Positions 22,318-23,657 of a DNA stretch of 23,657 nucleotides are shown here, piece after piece. A program made the translations under genes and the position numbers. Source of the stretch: JAZDLC01 sp043802345. GTDB taxonomy: Bacteria > Planctomycetota > B15-G4 > JADJEK01. Positions within the stretch are counted from its first letter, which is position 1; every line of letters starts with the position of its first letter. The notes below the pieces were generated by a model. That model searched no databases and was not told the origin of the DNA. It was given only the letters and a program-made list of their open reading frames with translations. The stretch lies in assembly GCA_043802345.1 (NCBI GenBank), contig JAZDLC010000454.1, positions 1-23,657 of the forward strand, in the 5' to 3' direction.

Positions 22318-23657
22318 GCGAGTTCCTGCTGGAGTGGATCGGAGCGATCTGGGGGATCCTGGTGGAATCCGGGCCGTACCTGTTGGTCGGCTTTCTGCTC
22401 GCCGGTCTGATCAAGGTCCTGATCCCCGAGGAGAAGGTCTACCGCTACCTCGGCAAGGATGACTTCCGATCGGTCTTCATCGCGTCGTGCATCGGCGCTC
22501 CCATCCCCCTCTGCTCATGTTCCGTGATCCCCACCGCGCTGGCGCTGAAGAAGAGCGGCGCCAGCAAGGGGGCGACCACTTCGTTCCTGATCGCCACCCC
22601 GGAGACCGGCGTTGACTCCATCGGTCTGACCTGGGCGTTGATGGACCCGGTCATGACCATCGCGAGGCCGCTGGCGGCGCTGCTGACCGCCATCGGTTGC
22701 GGCAGTCTCGTCAATCTACTGGTCCGAAGGGGCCTGGACGACGCCGGTGATTCCGGCCAGGAAGAACAGCCCGCTGCCTGCTGTCAGGGGGAGCAGACCA
22801 CCGCAGAGGGCGAATCCGATCCGGACCGGATCTGCTGTGCGGATCAGGCCAGGAAGAGCGAGCGAAGCGGCGTGCGCGGCGTGCTGCAAAGGGCAGTCCG
22901 GTACGGCTACGGTTCGCTGATGGCTGACCTGACGCCATGGTTCATCCTCGGTTTCCTGGTGTCCGGCCTGATCATGGTGATGGTCCCGGACGACATCCTG
23001 GGAACCATGCTGCCGGAAGGATTCAACTGGCTCACGATGCTGCTCATGCTGGTGGTCGGCATCCCGCTCTACATCTGTGCCACGGCCAGCACGCCGGTGG
23101 CGGCGGCGCTGGTGGCCAAGGGGCTCGACCCCGGGGCGGCGCTGGTGCTGCTGCTGGCCGGCCCGGCCACCAATGTGTCGACCCTGCTGTTCGTCCGGGG
23201 GTTCCTCGGGAAGCGGGTCCTCTGCGCCTACCTGATTGGGATCGCCGTCGCCTGCCTGGCCTTCGGCTTCCTGGTGAACCAGGTCTACAGCCTGCTCGAA
23301 CTCGACCCGCTCACCACCGTGAGCCCCATGGACGAGATGTCCGCGGGTCTCGTGCCGCTGGTCTCTGGCGCGGCGCTGCTGCTCCTGCTGGTTGTCCACG
23401 CGGTCCGGCTCAAGCTGGCGCCGGCAAGCGGCGCGCGTCTCCGGAGATGGTGCGCCCATCTCGGATTCGACCCGTTCTCGCGCCTCTCGAAAGTCTGCCT
23501 GGCGCTGCTCGCGCTGCTGGCCTTCGCCACCACCGCCTACACCGTCATCCTGCCGGGAGAGGTCGGATTCCTGGTGAGGTTCGGCGCGGTGCGGCAGGTG
23601 GCCGAGACACCGGAGTTGCTGCTTCACGCCCCGTATCCGCTGGATCGAGTCGACAAG
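22314..23657 (+). CDS. SO_0444-type Cu/Zn efflux permease fused to an SPFH/HflK-like domain, 3' end outside window
   Basis: The frame is open for 448 codons from ATG 22314 to the window end, with no stop. Residues 1-365 form a DUF318/SO_0444-type permease in two halves of about four helices. The signature CIGAPIPLCSCSVIPTALAL (Cys59, 67, 69) and KSGASKGATTSFLIATPETG sit in half one. ATASTPVAAALVAKG and LLAGPATNVSTLL are the matching repeat in half two. The cytosolic loop has two Cys pairs (156-157 and 174-175), likely metal-binding. After another hydrophobic segment (residues 395-408), residues 409-448 read like the start of HflK/HflC: VILPGEVGFLVRFGAV and LLLHAPYPLDRVDK (family: PGExGVVxRFGxV, LPxPxDRV). 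I infer a permease linked to an SPFH membrane scaffold in one polypeptide. Confidence 0.85.
   Translation, partial: MSEFLLEWIGAIWGILVESGPYLLVGFLLAGLIKVLIPEEKVYRYLGKDDFRSVFIASCIGAPIPLCSCSVIPTALALKKSGASKGATTSFLIATPETGVDSIGLTWALMDPVMTIARPLAALLTAIGCGSLVNLLVRRGLDDAGDSGQEEQPAACCQGEQTTAEGESDPDRICCADQARKSERSGVRGVLQRAVRYGYGSLMADLTPWFILGFLVSGLIMVMVPDDILGTMLPEGFNWLTMLLMLVVGIPLYICATASTPVAAALVAKGLDPGAALVLLLAGPATNVSTLLFVRGFLGKRVLCAYLIGIAVACLAFGFLVNQVYSLLELDPLTTVSPMDEMSAGLVPLVSGAALLLLLVVHAVRLKLAPASGARLRRWCAHLGFDPFSRLSKVCLALLALLAFATTAYTVILPGEVGFLVRFGAVRQVAETPELLLHAPYPLDRVDK

Noticed and set aside
1..23657. CRISPR array, prophage or complete insertion sequence
   Set aside because: I saw no regularly spaced direct repeats, no transposase or integrase motif and no phage structural genes. 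The only mobile-like item is the short palindrome at 17162-17258.

Overview
The window is GC-rich DNA from a Gram-negative-type bacterium that secretes many proteins. It has several lipoproteins with lipobox cysteines, large signal-peptide proteins, a periplasmic or outer-surface beta-helix, a secreted metzincin-like protease and a membrane-anchored SGNH hydrolase. Gene style and content (unrecognised secreted proteins, carboxypeptidase-regulatory-like repeats, thrombospondin type-3 repeats, TTG and GTG starts) resemble uncultivated Planctomycetota, Acidobacteriota or Eisenbacteria-like lineages. I cannot fix the phylum from the sequence alone.

Layout, left to right. (1) 1-5299, plus strand: a 5'-cut queA (tRNA queuosine synthesis), a small degenerate truncated-hemoglobin-like gene, ligA (NAD-dependent DNA ligase) and a membrane-anchored protein with five carboxypeptidase-regulatory-like beta-sandwich repeats. 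(2) 5402-11321, minus strand: a lipoprotein of a conserved uncharacterised family, an SGNH/GDSL hydrolase, and a probable two-gene operon encoding a 909-aa secreted protein with an HELVH motif and a 371-aa lipoprotein. (3) 11518-16980, plus strand: a secreted parallel beta-helix protein, a PLP-dependent group II decarboxylase and a secreted metzincin-like protease with Ca-binding repeats. (4) 16872-18614: a damaged accessory patch. An intact AbiEi-type antitoxin gene is followed by an AbiEii toxin gene cut off after about 47 codons at the edge of a 97-bp near-perfect palindrome. A cysteine-rich zinc-ribbon-like reading frame lies on the other side. The patch sits on the 3' side of tRNA-Asp. 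(5) 18615-21357, minus strand: tRNA-Asp(GTC), a split PAS plus degenerate histidine-kinase-like gene, a two-gene operon (DUF1579-like secreted protein and a lipoprotein) and tRNA-Val(TAC). (6) 21544-23657, plus strand: a ZIP metal transporter overlapping by ATGA a SO_0444-type Cu/Zn efflux permease, which continues in frame into an SPFH/HflK-like domain and runs off the window.

The points most worth a second look are the metal permease-SPFH fusion, the globin-like protein without its proximal histidine, the broken AbiE locus with its palindromic element and candidate operator, the out-of-frame PAS/pseudo-kinase pair, and two dispersed hairpins that share sequence and show a compensatory base-pair change.
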